Positions 11,401 through 23,174 of a stretch of DNA of 64,000 bases are shown here, piece by piece. Within the stretch, counting starts at the first letter, position 1. Each line of letters opens with the position of its first letter. Position numbers and translations under genes: made by a program. The notes beneath the pieces are model-generated. The model had not been told where the DNA came from. It ran no database searches and saw only the letters and a list, made by a program, of their open reading frames with translations. The stretch lies in contig CM047805.1 of assembly GCA_026214975.1 (NCBI GenBank), positions 192,891,620 through 192,955,619 of the forward strand, given 5' to 3'. The DNA is from Gentiana macrophylla (Eukaryota > Streptophyta > Magnoliopsida > Gentianales > Gentianaceae).

Positions 11401-13770
11401 TTAAGTCGATACTTAAATCTTACAATTTTGAAAACAACCTTTCCAAAATTAGATGTGGTCATTCTTATCCAACGTTTGAATTAATTGTCATCATATGACT
11501 GAATGATCATATTGGATCGTATCCAATGAGCTTCCGTTTTTCTTTAATAATTAAAGTCTTGGAGGACTCCATCAAATATGTAGTCTCCTTAACTTTAGCT
11601 ACTATAACGGGATTGCTCGTGTTATTGCTTTATTTTAAAAGGATTAAAATTTACTTAACCATTCTTGAGAACGTTTCTCAAACAGTCATAATTTGGTTTT
11701 ACTAATCGAGAAAAACATAAATATAAAAGTTTGCTAAAAAACTACAACATAAAAATGAAGATAAAAGAGTGTTGTTGTCTATACACGCAAAATCAAATAT
11801 GGTCTTTGGGATTATGATTTTGCTCCCACTAGTCAACTACTCCCAATTGACTTTCAAGAATTAAAAATTCTTTAGTGGCTGAAATCCTATCTAGTTGACT
11901 CGATCCCGACGTGGGCGATCGACCGGGTCAATTTCGACGGGTAGGTACTTTCTTACCAATCGCGTCTAACGCGACTTCCGATGGTTTGACTAGTCAACTC
12001 TTTGACAATTCACATCGCCTATGTGATAGTCAACCTTATGTCTCTAAAATCGACGGTCTGACGTGGGCCAATCACCGCAAGATTCTTAGTCGAGTCAGAA
12101 CCCAAGTATTCATGAGATCTCATAACGATCATATCTCGATAATGACGATATACCCGTGGTAGGTCAACTCCCGGCGTGGGCGATCAGTTGGATCCGAACA
12201 AGGGCTCTTCACCGTCACTATAATATTGGGAGACATATTATAACTCGATTTTTGTTGTGGGAGTAATTTTAATTAATTCACTTAATTAATTTTGAATTAA
12301 TTCTCTTAATTAATTTAATTACGGTCTCATCAAATATATCTATCTCTATAGACATACATCCTACACATTTATCTAGATCGTGCCTAGTCATGCATCTATC
12401 GTATCATATAAAATAAATACAAGCACAAAATAAATAAATGCGTAAAATAACCGGTATGATCATGGACTTTTCCTAGGTGCGGTTTCAAATACAAATCGAT
12501 TTGAAACCCGCGGGTCACAATCTAAGGGTAGCTGCAACCGCCAATAGGATCTTTAATGCGTCATTCTCCAATGAGATCTTTATTTTCTTCTCTTTCTTTG
12601 GTCTCCATCTTCTGCTCCATTCTTGTCACATTTAATTCTATCTAATAAAATAAATACACCCGCCGCACACGGGGAGCTAACGGAATGGGATAAATGCAGA
12701 AAAATAAACTAGGTCACGTTCTTCATAACGGCCTAGGACAATTTTTAAACCAACGAGAAAAATTAAATCATTCACATCTATCCTATCGGTCGAGTCCATG
12801 ATCAATCGGGGTCCATATAATCATATTATATCTACTATATCTATTCCATACAATAAAATCTTATGAAAAAGATAAAATTAAAATTTAACTACTTTGCGTC
12901 TTAATTAATCAATTAACATTTAATCTATTAAATAATTTTATCCAATCAATTAACTAATTAATATTTAATTAATTAAATGATTTTAATCGAAATAAAATTA
13001 ACGATTAATTTTAAACCGATTTTAATTTTAATTTTAATTAATTAGAACTATTCCAAAATAAATCAAAATTAAAATTATTTCTATTTTGTTTCTTTCCTTT
13101 TTGATTCGTAATCAAAGGATGCCTTTGGTTTCTAAACCAAATTTGGCTTAGAGTCCGCCACTTTCCAAAATCAAATTTTTGAAGTGGGCTAGACTCTAGC
13201 CTTTACAAATCAAATATTTGAAAAAGGGCCAGCACTATTCCAAATCAAATATTTGGAAAGGCCAAATAATTTTGGTTTAGGCACAGCCACTTTCCAAAAT
13301 CAAAATTTTGGAAGTGGCCTAGGCCTAGGCCTTTTCCCAAATCAAATATTTGGAAAGTGCCTAGGCCTATTCCAAACAAAATTTGGAAATGCCATTATTA
13401 TTTTAGTGCCATGTGGCATCCCAATGACCCAAACTATTTGAACCATTGGTTAGTCACATGACACAACTTAAACAAAGGGAAATTAATAATCACAACTATG
13501 AACCATATTAAATCACAAAATACACAAAACAAAACTGGGGCCACCGCATCACACCAGCAGCCGCCGGCAGCCCGGAGGCCGCCGCCGCCGCCGGCGATAA
13601 CACGGTGGTGGTGCCGCCGCCGATCGGCCGAGCACCACCATTGCCGCCCCCTTTTTTTTTTCTTTTCGTGTATCAATTTTGCGAATTAAAAATCTTTCAT
13701 CTTTTAAATACGTGATTTAAACGATAAAATTAACTACGCATTATTAACTGCTTATTGCTTAAGCTCGAAG
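8421..13770 (-). other. Internal region without recognisable coding capacity
   Basis: About 5.3 kb between PPT and PBS. The open frames are all short and I recognise no gag, protease, integrase, RT or RNase H motif in any of them. Near 12690-12850 and 13085-13440 are segments also found, in the opposite orientation, at 43110-43660: reiterated CAAATATTTGG and CCTAGGCC words and a GGACCCCGATTGATCATGG landmark. The family is therefore repeated in this genome. Similarity across copies without coding content suggests selection on RNA or cis functions only, or simple relatedness. Confidence 0.7.
13537..13655. repeat. GC-rich (CCG)n-like module in the element leader
   Basis: A block of CCGCCG and GGTGGTGG words, far more GC-rich than the AT-rich surroundings, lies about 130 bp from the PBS on the 3' side of the leader. 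A related module occurs at 42896-43005 in another copy of the family. It has hairpin potential and may be an RNA structure or a captured exon-like fragment. Confidence 0.75.
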
Positions 13771-13786
13771 ATCGCTCCGATACCAC
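13771..13786 (-). other. Primer binding site, initiator-Met tRNA type
   Basis: The minus strand reads GTGGTATCGGAGCGAT directly after the LTR end CCTAACA. It matches the TGGTATCAGAGC class complementary to initiator methionine tRNA, with A to G at one position. Confidence 0.85.
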
Positions 13787-15586
13787 TGTTAGGAAATCAA
13801 CGCGGGAACGCAGCGGAATTCAAAAATTTGATTTCCTTTTTCCCAAAATCGACTTCGTTTAAGCAATAAACGAATAAACTAAAGACGGTGGTTACCTTGG
13901 TTGATCTAAAAGATCGACGCTTTGACCGTCTAAGGAGAGTAGTTCTGCATAGAGCCGCCCAAGTGTTCGGCCTCTACCGCTAGTCCACACGAATGTACCC
14001 CCGGAATCCCATCATGGATTGCTATTGGAAAACTCCGGTTGCTAGACCGCCTTTTTTCCCTCTCTCCAACTCTCATATGATGCTCTCTATTTTACACAAG
14101 AACTATTAGTTCTTGGAATTGTGATCTACAAAAGAGCTTGACACCCACCTCCTTTTATAATGGAAGTGGCGCCCCAAATAAAGTAGAGAGAAGAAAACCT
14201 TTTCCCAATAAAATAAGGAAAATATAATTGATTGATTTATCTCATTTATTATAATATCTCATATTAAATAAATCTAGGATATTGTCAATATCTTATATTG
14301 AATATTTCCAAGATATTGTCAATATCTTATATTGACAATATTTATCTTTTATTATATTACCATAAATCAATTTACACATGTGTATATATATCACATATAT
14401 ATTACACACATAAAAATCTATTAATATCATACATTGGTGCGCATACAAGCAAATCACTAATTTGCATTTAATGTGTACACATACACACGCATGTATGCAT
14501 GATATATATATATATATATTATTTTATTTTATTAATATCTAATATTAATAATAGGTAATATCATTAATTAAATTGCACAATCCAAGTGTATCACTTATAC
14601 ACATATGTGGCGCCACTTATCAATATAAGTGTATTTAATTAATCAACTTAATTAATATCTTGTATTTAATTTATTCATAATAAATAAATACCACCATATT
14701 AATTTACCACTATAACCTTTATAGTTCGAGATAAACTTTCCTTATTTGGTTATCATCTATAACCACATTTTAATCGGCTAGATGTTCATATGTGTGTGTG
14801 ACCCGATAGGCTTTCGAATATGTTGGCCGTAGACTCAAAGTGCAAATTACGAAAATGCCCTTCATGCCTAACGATCACGGGATAGCGTCTAGCAACACAC
14901 CGTGACCCCAATCATCGGAAGAGTCAAATGCAATGACTACTACCTTTCATGTGAAAGCGATTACCGTGTAACTTACAATCCTATCATTTGTAATAATATC
15001 CATACGGTCGTTAGTCGAGTGTCAAAACATCAACGACCGTATCTTATAATCTGGATATCATGCTCTCTCTCAAGTAACACATTTACTCCCACTTTGCAAA
15101 GATTCACGAGAGTAAGACATTCCTTATAAGAAGGCCATTTCGGATATTCGATCCCAATCATAGATACGCGATTCTCGGACGACCAATCATGTATACTCCG
15201 CGATGCTTGATGATCATACCCAATCACTACCGCATGATCGCCCGTGGCTAGGGGAAACCTCAATAGTGTCAAAGCATGACAATCCACACCGTGATGCCAT
15301 GAAGACTCCGGTCAAAAGGATAATTACACAACCGCCACACAGTGTGACACTTATATGTGTAAGTGGGTCCGTCTAACGTACGCATTCTCTAATACACGTC
15401 CACGTACAGTCCAAGTGTCTCTACACTTCGATAGACGAGATCTATCCCTGCCCTTAAAGACAGAAGACATCTAATACGTGCTAGTCTGTTTATACTATCA
15501 ATGTCCTGTTTAATAGTACATCAGCCTAGAGACATTTAAGTATCAAACTAATTAAAGTGATTAGAGATCTCATCAACCATAATCGC
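13787..15586 (-). repeat. 5' LTR of the Copia-type element, first segment
   Basis: Begins TGTTAGGAAATCAACG and matches 6409-8210. It breaks at ...CATAATCGC, where the Athila-type element enters. The rest of this LTR resumes at 23175. Confidence 0.92.
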
Positions 15587-15956
15587 TGATGACGGTCAAA
15601 TTATACCCGTAAAAGTCATCAACATTGACCTTAAATCGAGATTAATAATATATATTTCATATTAAATCACATGTTTATATTTAATATTTAATGTTATGTG
15701 ATTTATATTATGTAAATTGGTATTTATTTATTTTTTTATTATTTAAAGCCGATTTATTGTGTGATAATTATTGATTTTGCAGATCACAACAAATCGGGAG
15801 GATAAATGTCATTCAATCAAAAGATCTCAAGATAATAAGGAAGAAAATCGGAGCATTAATCAAGAGATAAATGAGAGATTAATCGAGATCAACACGAAAG
15901 CGCGCGAGTGGGGAACAAGATAGGCGAGAAAACGATTGACGCGTGAAAAGTTAGGT

Positions 15957-16012
15957 TCGGTCGACCGAGCTTCGATGCTTGATCGACCGAGTGTCACCTC
16001 TCGGTTGACCGA
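15957..16012. promoter_or_regulatory. Cluster of TCGGTCGACCGA palindromes upstream of TATA
   Basis: TCGGTCGACCGA is at 15957-15968, GATCGACCGA near 15981-15990, and TCGGTTGACCGA at 16001-16012. Two more perfect copies sit downstream at 16539-16550 and 16561-16572. In the right LTR perfect or one-mismatch copies are at 21742, 21786, 22320 and 22342. The positions just before the TATA box suggest transcription-factor or chromatin-protein sites; that is inference. Confidence 0.7.
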
Positions 16013-16084
16013 GCCTCGGGTTTGGGTCGGTTTTCGGCTTTAATCGTGCTTATCTTCTAGAACCACCCTAAGTCGGCAAAAACC

Positions 16085-16093
16085 TCTATATAA
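16085..16093 (+). promoter_or_regulatory. Putative TATA box (CTATATAAG)
   Basis: CCTCTATATAAGCAAGC lies about 75-130 bp downstream of the palindrome cluster. The same site in the right LTR is at 21871-21879. Confidence 0.6.
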
Positions 16094-17388
16094 GCAAGCA
16101 GCTACAAGAAAAAAACACAAAAAAATACACCAACATATCCCTTCATTCTTTCTTCGATTTTATAGCTTTGATACAATGTAGAATAATGTGAAGGTTTCCA
16201 GCAATTTAAAGGCTGCAATATGTAAGCCTTTATTTTCTGTTTCTTTCTTTCAAGTAATTAATCCCTCCCAATTATGCTTTATCGTTTGAGTTAGTTAATT
16301 CATAGCTAGATGATGTAGATCTAGGCTATGACGTTAGGGATGTGGCGAAGCCTTGTCTATGAGGATCCCATAACCTACGTCATATGTTTAACGTCTATTC
16401 ATGAATCTGCTTGGTTTAATTAATGCGTATCTATGTTAGTTTATATGAATGCTGCATGCAATTCTTGTTTAATCTGCTCTGTATGTATGATGAAACATTT
16501 GAGAGATATGTTCGGGGGCGTAATCGGGGAAAGACCATTCGGTCGACCGAGCCCGACTATTCGGTCGACCGAGCCCCTGTTTTCATCCGTTAGATAGCCA
16601 TGTCTTTATGGTTAGGTTAACTTAATAGAATTTATCACCTCATGAGGTATGGCTACGCCACGTTGCTCGTCTGTTTTAATTAGCGTATGAGTAGAAAATA
16701 CCAATATAGGGCTCCTAGGTCGGCTCATGAATTGATCTTCCGGGACTTTCAAATGAGATCTAGATCTGCATTACGTATTAGGGAATTGTGCACATCTAGT
16801 TATACGTAAATCGTAGATTAACAGGAGACTGAAAAGTGAATGTTAATGGGGATGAGATCGATGCGATCACTTAGAAATACGCCTAACCATAGGAATGTTG
16901 CCTGGTGAGGAATACGGTTAATATCGGCATCCTTAGAGTCGTAAGCGTGTGAGTTATATGAGATGGAGGCACCAAAAGCGAAGTCACTTAACAATATATC
17001 ACAGTGATCTAGTGACCTAACCGGTGCTAAGTCAAGTTAAAGAGGATGACTCCGTAGCCAATCTAAAATAAGATACAAGCGGATTGACGATTAATAAGTT
17101 CGAGTTTATTATATAAATTATCTAGGTCCAAACGATAAAGACTATAATTGGGGAGGTTAATTACATTGTGTCGAGTCGTGTCTTTACTTTTCTTGTCCTA
17201 TGTTGGTCGTAGACCGCCTTTATGTCCTTGACATGTTTAATTAATTGTTTGTATATAAGATGATCCACAATTGGTTCCTGTGGGATCGACCTTGATTCAC
17301 TATAGCTATACTACGATGGGCCTAGTCCTCTTGCTAGTATTGGTTTATGGTGGTCAAGTATATTATAACCTGATTGACCACGTCATCA

Positions 17389-17413
17389 AGTTTTTGGCGC
17401 CGTTGCCGGGGAG
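17389..17413 (+). other. Primer binding site, Asp-tRNA type
   Basis: AG then TTTTTGGCGCCGTTGCCGGG directly follows the LTR end GTCATCA. This sequence is a hallmark of Athila-lineage Ty3 elements. Confidence 0.9.
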
Positions 17414-17542
17414 CCAACGGTCAATTTTATATATAAATAATTTTTTTATTCATGTCGAGTTTTTCGTTTTAGAAGTCGGTTTTTACGTTTTGAGTCCTCT
17501 CAGGTTATGCGCTCTCTCATCGAAAATTCCAGATTCTAAAAA

Positions 17543-17579
<37 letters not shown>

Positions 17580-20500
17580 ATAATAATATTTATTCGGTCA
17601 ACCGAGAGACCTCGTTCGGTCGACCGAGAACTTAGATTTTTTTGTTTTGTTTTGTTTTGTTTTGTTCTTGTTCGCGATTACTTTTTACGGTTTTCGATTT
17701 GTGTTTTTCGAGTGCGGAATTTGGCGTGTCATTTATCCCCGTATGTTTAATCCGTAGAGTCGATAGCGGCATGGGAAACCATGTTAAAATCGATCCACGG
17801 TCGTTTTGTTTTTCTTACATTTGCGAAACCAGGGAAGCAATAATACTGTGTCATTAATTTTTCAAAGGCGCTGAGAAAATAACCCAACCAACATGCGGAA
17901 TTACTACTCTACGATGGGAAAAGCGATGGAAGCAATACCATTAAAGCACCAAGATGGCTCCGAAAAAATATATATTTTAAGGCTTAAATTCTTCGTGGTA
18001 CAATGTTGAAGGCAAGGTACTACCCTTTTTTCTTATGTTTTACTACCTTTTGGTTTTTTGAGCATAAGTTAGCCTATACATGAACCTTAGTATGAATCTT
18101 TGCCCGGAGTTGGTTTGTAAGATTAATTTTATTAGTGTCGAAGGTTTTGCCCCATATCTTTCTCATCTAGAGGGTGTAGGGAAACATGTAGTCGTTGAAA
18201 GGAAGCAGTGAATAAAGAGTTCCTCGTAGTTCTGTTAAAATCTCATTGTCCTATGCATGAGAGGCGCCTACATGGCCATAGGAGCAACAAATTGTGTAGT
18301 TTAAGCATTCACAATCTAAAGAAGACGTTGAGTTTTGAGAGAACACCATCTTCTGCTTTCGTTGAGTTTTATGGTGATGGCTTCTCGGTGAACCCACCTT
18401 AAACAAAAACGAGATTACGCTTTGGGTGACAATTTAGAAATCGAAGAATCTTTGTACATAGGTTCGGAAATGGTTTAACCATGGTGGCGAGTTCAAACGA
18501 GCCGGCTCAATCGACTCCCTCCACGCGTGTGATGTACGTTACAAAGCAGATTCAACAAGACTTAGCATAGCCGATAAGCCTCGGGCTAAGCGGGCTTATC
18601 TTGACGGATTGGCACGAATCGTCACATATGTTCCAACGAATAAGACGGCATAGGCTTGCCTACATAACCGACCTTATTCGGAGTACTTTGATTCATTGTT
18701 TCTTATTGTCAAGGCCAAAACCGTAATTAGTAACCGTAATTCACTAATTCCTAAACGAGAGCCGAGGTAAGAGCTTTGGATAAATGGTATGGATAAATGT
18801 CGTTTCCTAGGTCTCACAACCAAGGGAAGGGTATTAATTCGCAAAAGTGACGAGCCCACCTCTTATAGTGCTCAGAGGGTAATGTCCGGCAAGCCGTGAA
18901 GGATGATTGACAAGGATACTTCTTTGGAAAGTCGAGCTGAAGACTCTAAACTCAGAACTACTTCTTTAAAACCCTTAGGATTTCTTTGTAGGATTTTAGG
19001 TTTTGTTTTCTTCGAGTCCAATAAGAGTAACGTGACATATGTTGAGGTTTTTTATTTTGCCGTGTTCCAATGGCCATTGGGCTAAGGATGTGCAAAACCT
19101 TTTTACTCAATATAGGCCACGTGAAATAGAGTTCCGTAGGAGAGTCAAGAAATTGCTGAATAAAAGGAAATTTAGCAATCAACCTTAAGATGGAAGCATT
19201 AAGAGAGCTTGAGAATTATTGAAAATGTAACAGAGAAAGATTGGTGTGAACAAGAACAATTTTGGTCAACTTCCAAAATCTTTTAGAATGGTGATCCAAG
19301 TGAAAATTCACAGTGGTGCGCAATTCATTCTGCAACTATCCTTATCTTTCCCTTTACACCTTTTCACCCTTCAACTTTTCGATCCTCTCACCAATCCTTT
19401 CAACAGTTCACATTTCTAACCATTCTTTCATCGCTCTCTTTCTTCCATCCGTTTCACTCTCCCACCCAATCTCAATGCCTTAACCATTTTCAACCCACCC
19501 ATAAACACAATTTCTTACCCACCCTTTATCTTTTCTTCCCATCCTTATGTGTATCTTTTCTAAACCCATCACATTCTCAACCTCCATTTTGTTTACACAA
19601 TACCTATGTGTTATGGAATTTGAATATTGCTAAGCTTTAATGATTATCTTTTATCATTTTGATTTTCTTGATCCTAGTTGGGTAAGTGTAGCTCTGACCC
19701 TAGCTAGATTTTAAAGGTTTTTGGTTTAATCAAAGTACAACTTATCTTTCTACCGGAAGTTTTAAATTTCACATTTTTTTCCGTTTATTCCGGCATTTCT
19801 AGATGATAAGTTTTGTTCTACATCATCATACTGATCAGACCTTGTTGATGACGGTTATGACTTTTACGTGATACATTGGGTTATTAGTAATTTTAGGAGT
19901 AGCTACATCTCCCTAAGTTGTGGATATCCAATGCAAGCGAGAAAGTTTGCGTTAAGTATTTGATTTTATCATTAGCCAATAGGCCGCATTCAATCTGTTA
20001 TACCTTACCAAGTTTCTCTTTTATACTAGAATGAATACATAGTGCACCAGTCCACCTCGTGTTTTCCCACATGGGGTTATGCTTTTTGATCTTTGTCTTA
20101 TCCACCGGTTTTAGATGGAGACTACCATCTTTAGTTGCTTGTTTATTTTTCTTTCTATTTAGTATTTTTCTTGTCTTTGGTTGTATAAAATAAAGTGGCT
20201 TAATTTGTTTTTAGGTATTCATACCTAATTATCGCCACGTTATTTTATAACTTCCATAGACGTGGTGTTATTAACGGTTTCGTGGAGTTTGTGCCTTATA
20301 GGTTTTCACTTGCTTCTCCACAATGTCTTTGACATTTACTCCGATATTGTTCCTTTACTTGAGAGCCGTTTCAGAGCTAAGTCTTTTCTTAAATTCTCAT
20401 TTATTTTTGTCATTGAGGACAATGCCATGTTTAAGTGGGGGGTAGGAGACTTAGCCATGTTATGTTATAATTGAAAATTGAATGAAACAGCATATGATTG

Positions 20501-21360
20501 AAAAATTTGAATAAATACCATATTAGGTATCTCGTACCCTTAGAATTGTGAGTTCCTAGCTAAGATTTGATAGGAAAGGAACCAAGTTTCATGAGTACGT
20601 GATCATTTTATACTTATGTTAAGTCAATTTAAGGATATTCATGCCCGTTTTGCAAGTAGTTATTTATTATTCAAATACTCAATGAATGAATCGAATACCG
20701 CATACGAATCATAATAATCAAGAAATTATGTGTACATTGCATAGATGATTGGTTATGTAGACTTAGTGGCGATACTTATTGGTCGATGTATTCTTATCTT
20801 CTTGCCAACAAAAGCGGAGTAATAAGCTTTGAGACGCACTGTGTTTTAGCAAAATGTTAGACTTTGGGCTTGTAGTAACATTACCAAAGTAGCCCCGCTT
20901 GTGGTAATATTCGATGCTATACATGATCTAAGATAGGGGATACTCTAAAAAGTTTTCTTCCTTGAGATTAATAGTATTTGAAAAATATGAAGATATGAAA
21001 AAAATATTCAACTCTTTAAGAGGCTTTGAGTAGTACTCGGTCTCCAAGTCCAAAACCCATAGATACGCTCTTGCTTATTGCTCTAGTGCTTCAAAATTTA
21101 AAGGCTTGAGAAGTATGAATCTTTGAGGTTGGTAGGTTGAGATTACGAAGTTGGCATAAACTCTAATCTTGCCACGAATATATAAAACTAAATGCACATG
21201 CACACATCACTTGATTCATAGTGAGTAGTGAATAATGGATATCTTATGAGCATGACTAGTATGAGTTGACTTGAGTTTCTTGTGTAAGTATGATTTGACC
21301 ATAGAAAATGTCGTCTTGGGGAATGACTTATTGATGCTTTGTTCGGGACGATCAAAGTCT
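17414..21360 (+). other. Internal region of the Athila-type element, non-coding
   Basis: It holds two further palindromes (TCGGTCAACCGA at 17594-17605, TCGGTCGACCGA at 17616-17627), an A-rich tract (about 17538-17578), and short open frames without recognisable domains. At 18928-18956 is the word AAAGTCGAGCTGAAGACT and at 20411-20446 a CATTGAGGACAATG...TTTAAGTGGGGGG block; both resemble post-pol sequences of Athila elements. The coding middle therefore appears to have been lost while both ends were kept. Confidence 0.75.
20411..20446 (+). other. Athila post-pol landmark with internal polypurine tract
   Basis: CATTGAGGACAATGCC is followed by ATGTTTAAGTGGGGGGTAGG. The purine part is almost the same as the true PPT at 21361-21374 (AAGTGGGGGGTAGT). 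The equivalent block on the minus strand of the coding Athila element is at 46690-46735. Confidence 0.65.
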
Positions 21361-21374
21361 AAGTGGGGGGTAGT
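21361..21374 (+). other. Polypurine tract of the Athila-type element
   Basis: AAGTGGGGGGTAGT abuts the right LTR start TGATGACGG. Confidence 0.85.
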
Positions 21375-23169
21375 TGATGACGGTCAAATTATACCCGTAA
21401 AAGTCATCAACGTTGACCTTAAATCGAGATTAATAATATATATTTCATATTAAATCACATGTTTATATTTAATATTTAATGTTATGTGATTTATATTATG
21501 TAAATTGGTATTTAGCTGTTTTTATTATTTAAAGCCGATTTATTGTGTGATAATTATTGATTTTGCAGATCACAACAAATCGGGAGGATAAATGTCATTC
21601 AATCAAAAGATCTCAAGATAATAAGGAAGAAAATCGGAGCATTAATCAAGAGATAAATGAGAGATTAATCAGATCAACACGAAAGCGTGCAGTGGGGAAC
21701 AAGATAGACGAGAAAAACGATTGACGCGTGAAAAGTTAGGTTCGGTCGACCGAGGCACGATGCTTGATCGACCGAGTGTCACCTCTCGGTTGACCGAGCC
21801 TCGGGTTTGGGTCGGTTTTCGGCTTTAATCGTGCTTATCTTCTAGAACCACCCTAAGTCGGCAAAAACCTCTATATAAGCAAGCAGCTACAAGAAAAAAA
21901 ACACAAAAAATACACCAACATATCCCTTCATTCTTTCTTCGATTTTATAGCTTTGATACAATGTAGAATAATGTGAAGGTTTCGACAATTTAAAGTTTGC
22001 AATATGTAAGCCTTTATTTTACATTTCTTTTCTTTCAAGTAATTAATCCCTCCCAATTATGCTTTATCGTTTGAGTTAGTTAATTCATAGCTAGATGATG
22101 TAGATCTAGGCTATGACGTTAGGGATGTGGCGAAGCCTTGTCTATGAGGATCCCATAACCTACGTCATATGTTTAACGTCTATTCATGAATCTGCTTGGT
22201 TTAATTAATGCGTATCTATGTTAGTTTATATGAATACTGTGCGAATTACTGTTTAATCTGCTCTGTATGATGAAACGCTGAGAGATATGTTCAGGGACGT
22301 AATCTGGGGGAAAGACCATTCGGTCGACCGAGCCCAGCTATTCGGTCGACCGAGCCCCCTGTTTTCATCCGTTAGATAGCCATGTCTTTATGGTTAGGTT
22401 AACTTAATAGAATTTATCACCTCAGTAGGTATGGCTACGGCTACGTTGCTCGTCTGTTTTAATTAGCGTATGAGTAGAAAATACCAATATAGGGCTCCTA
22501 GGTCGGCTCATGAATTGATCTTCCGGGACTTTCAGCGAGATCTAGATCTGTTCTGTATTAGGGAATTGTGCACATCTAGTTATACGTAAATCGTAGATTA
22601 ACAGGGAGACTGAAAAGTGAATGTTAATGGGACAGAGGCGATGCGATCACTTAGGAAGTACGCCTAACCATAGGAATGTTGCCTGGTGAGGAATACGGTT
22701 AATATCGGCATCCTTAGAGTCGTAAGCGTGTGAGTTATATGAGATGGAGGCACCAAAAGGCGAAGTCACGTAACAATATCACAGTGATCTAGTGACCTAA
22801 CCGGTGCTAAGTCAAGTTAAAGAGGATGACTCCCGTAGCCAATCTAAAATAAGATACAAGCGGATTGTGGTTAATAAGTTTGAGTTTATTATATAAATTA
22901 TCTAGGTCCAAACGATAAAGACTATAATTGGGGAGGTTAATTACATTGTGTCGAGTCGTGTCTTTACTTTTCTTGTCCTATGTTGGTCGTAGACCGCCTT
23001 TATGTCCTTGACATGTTTAATTAATTGTTTGTATATAAGATGATCCACAATTGGTTCCCTGTGGGATCGACCTTGATTCACTATAGCTATACTACGATGG
23101 GCCTAGTCCTCTTGCTAGTATTGGTTTATGGTGGTCAAGTATATTATAACCTGATTGACCACGTCATCA
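21375..23169 (+). repeat. 3' LTR of the Athila-type element
   Basis: 1795 bp. It matches 15587-17388 closely; the differences cluster in small patches around GC-rich or GA/TG-rich words. Confidence 0.93.
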
Positions 23170-23174
23170 ATCGC

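Larger units (their letters stand above)
15587..17388 (+). repeat. 5' LTR of the Athila-type element
   Basis: 1802 bp. It contains five copies of a GC-rich palindrome related to TCGGTCGACCGA, a TATA box at 16085, and near its end the U5 word CCTGTGGGATCGACCTTGA (17277 on), which is shared with the element at 55682. Confidence 0.93.
15587..23169 (+). mobile_element. Non-autonomous Athila-type LTR element, TSD ATCGC
   Basis: The LTRs are 15587-17388 and 21375-23169, each TGATGACGGTC...CACGTCATCA. The target duplication ATCGC lies at 15582-15586 and 23170-23174. The PBS (TTTTTGGCGCCGTTGCCGGG) is of the Asp-tRNA type used by the Athila lineage, and the PPT AAGTGGGGGG precedes the right LTR. The internal 4 kb keeps two Athila post-pol landmarks (18928-18956 and 20411-20446) but no gag or pol. 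It inserted into the right LTR of the Copia-type element and is the youngest layer of this nest. Confidence 0.92.
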
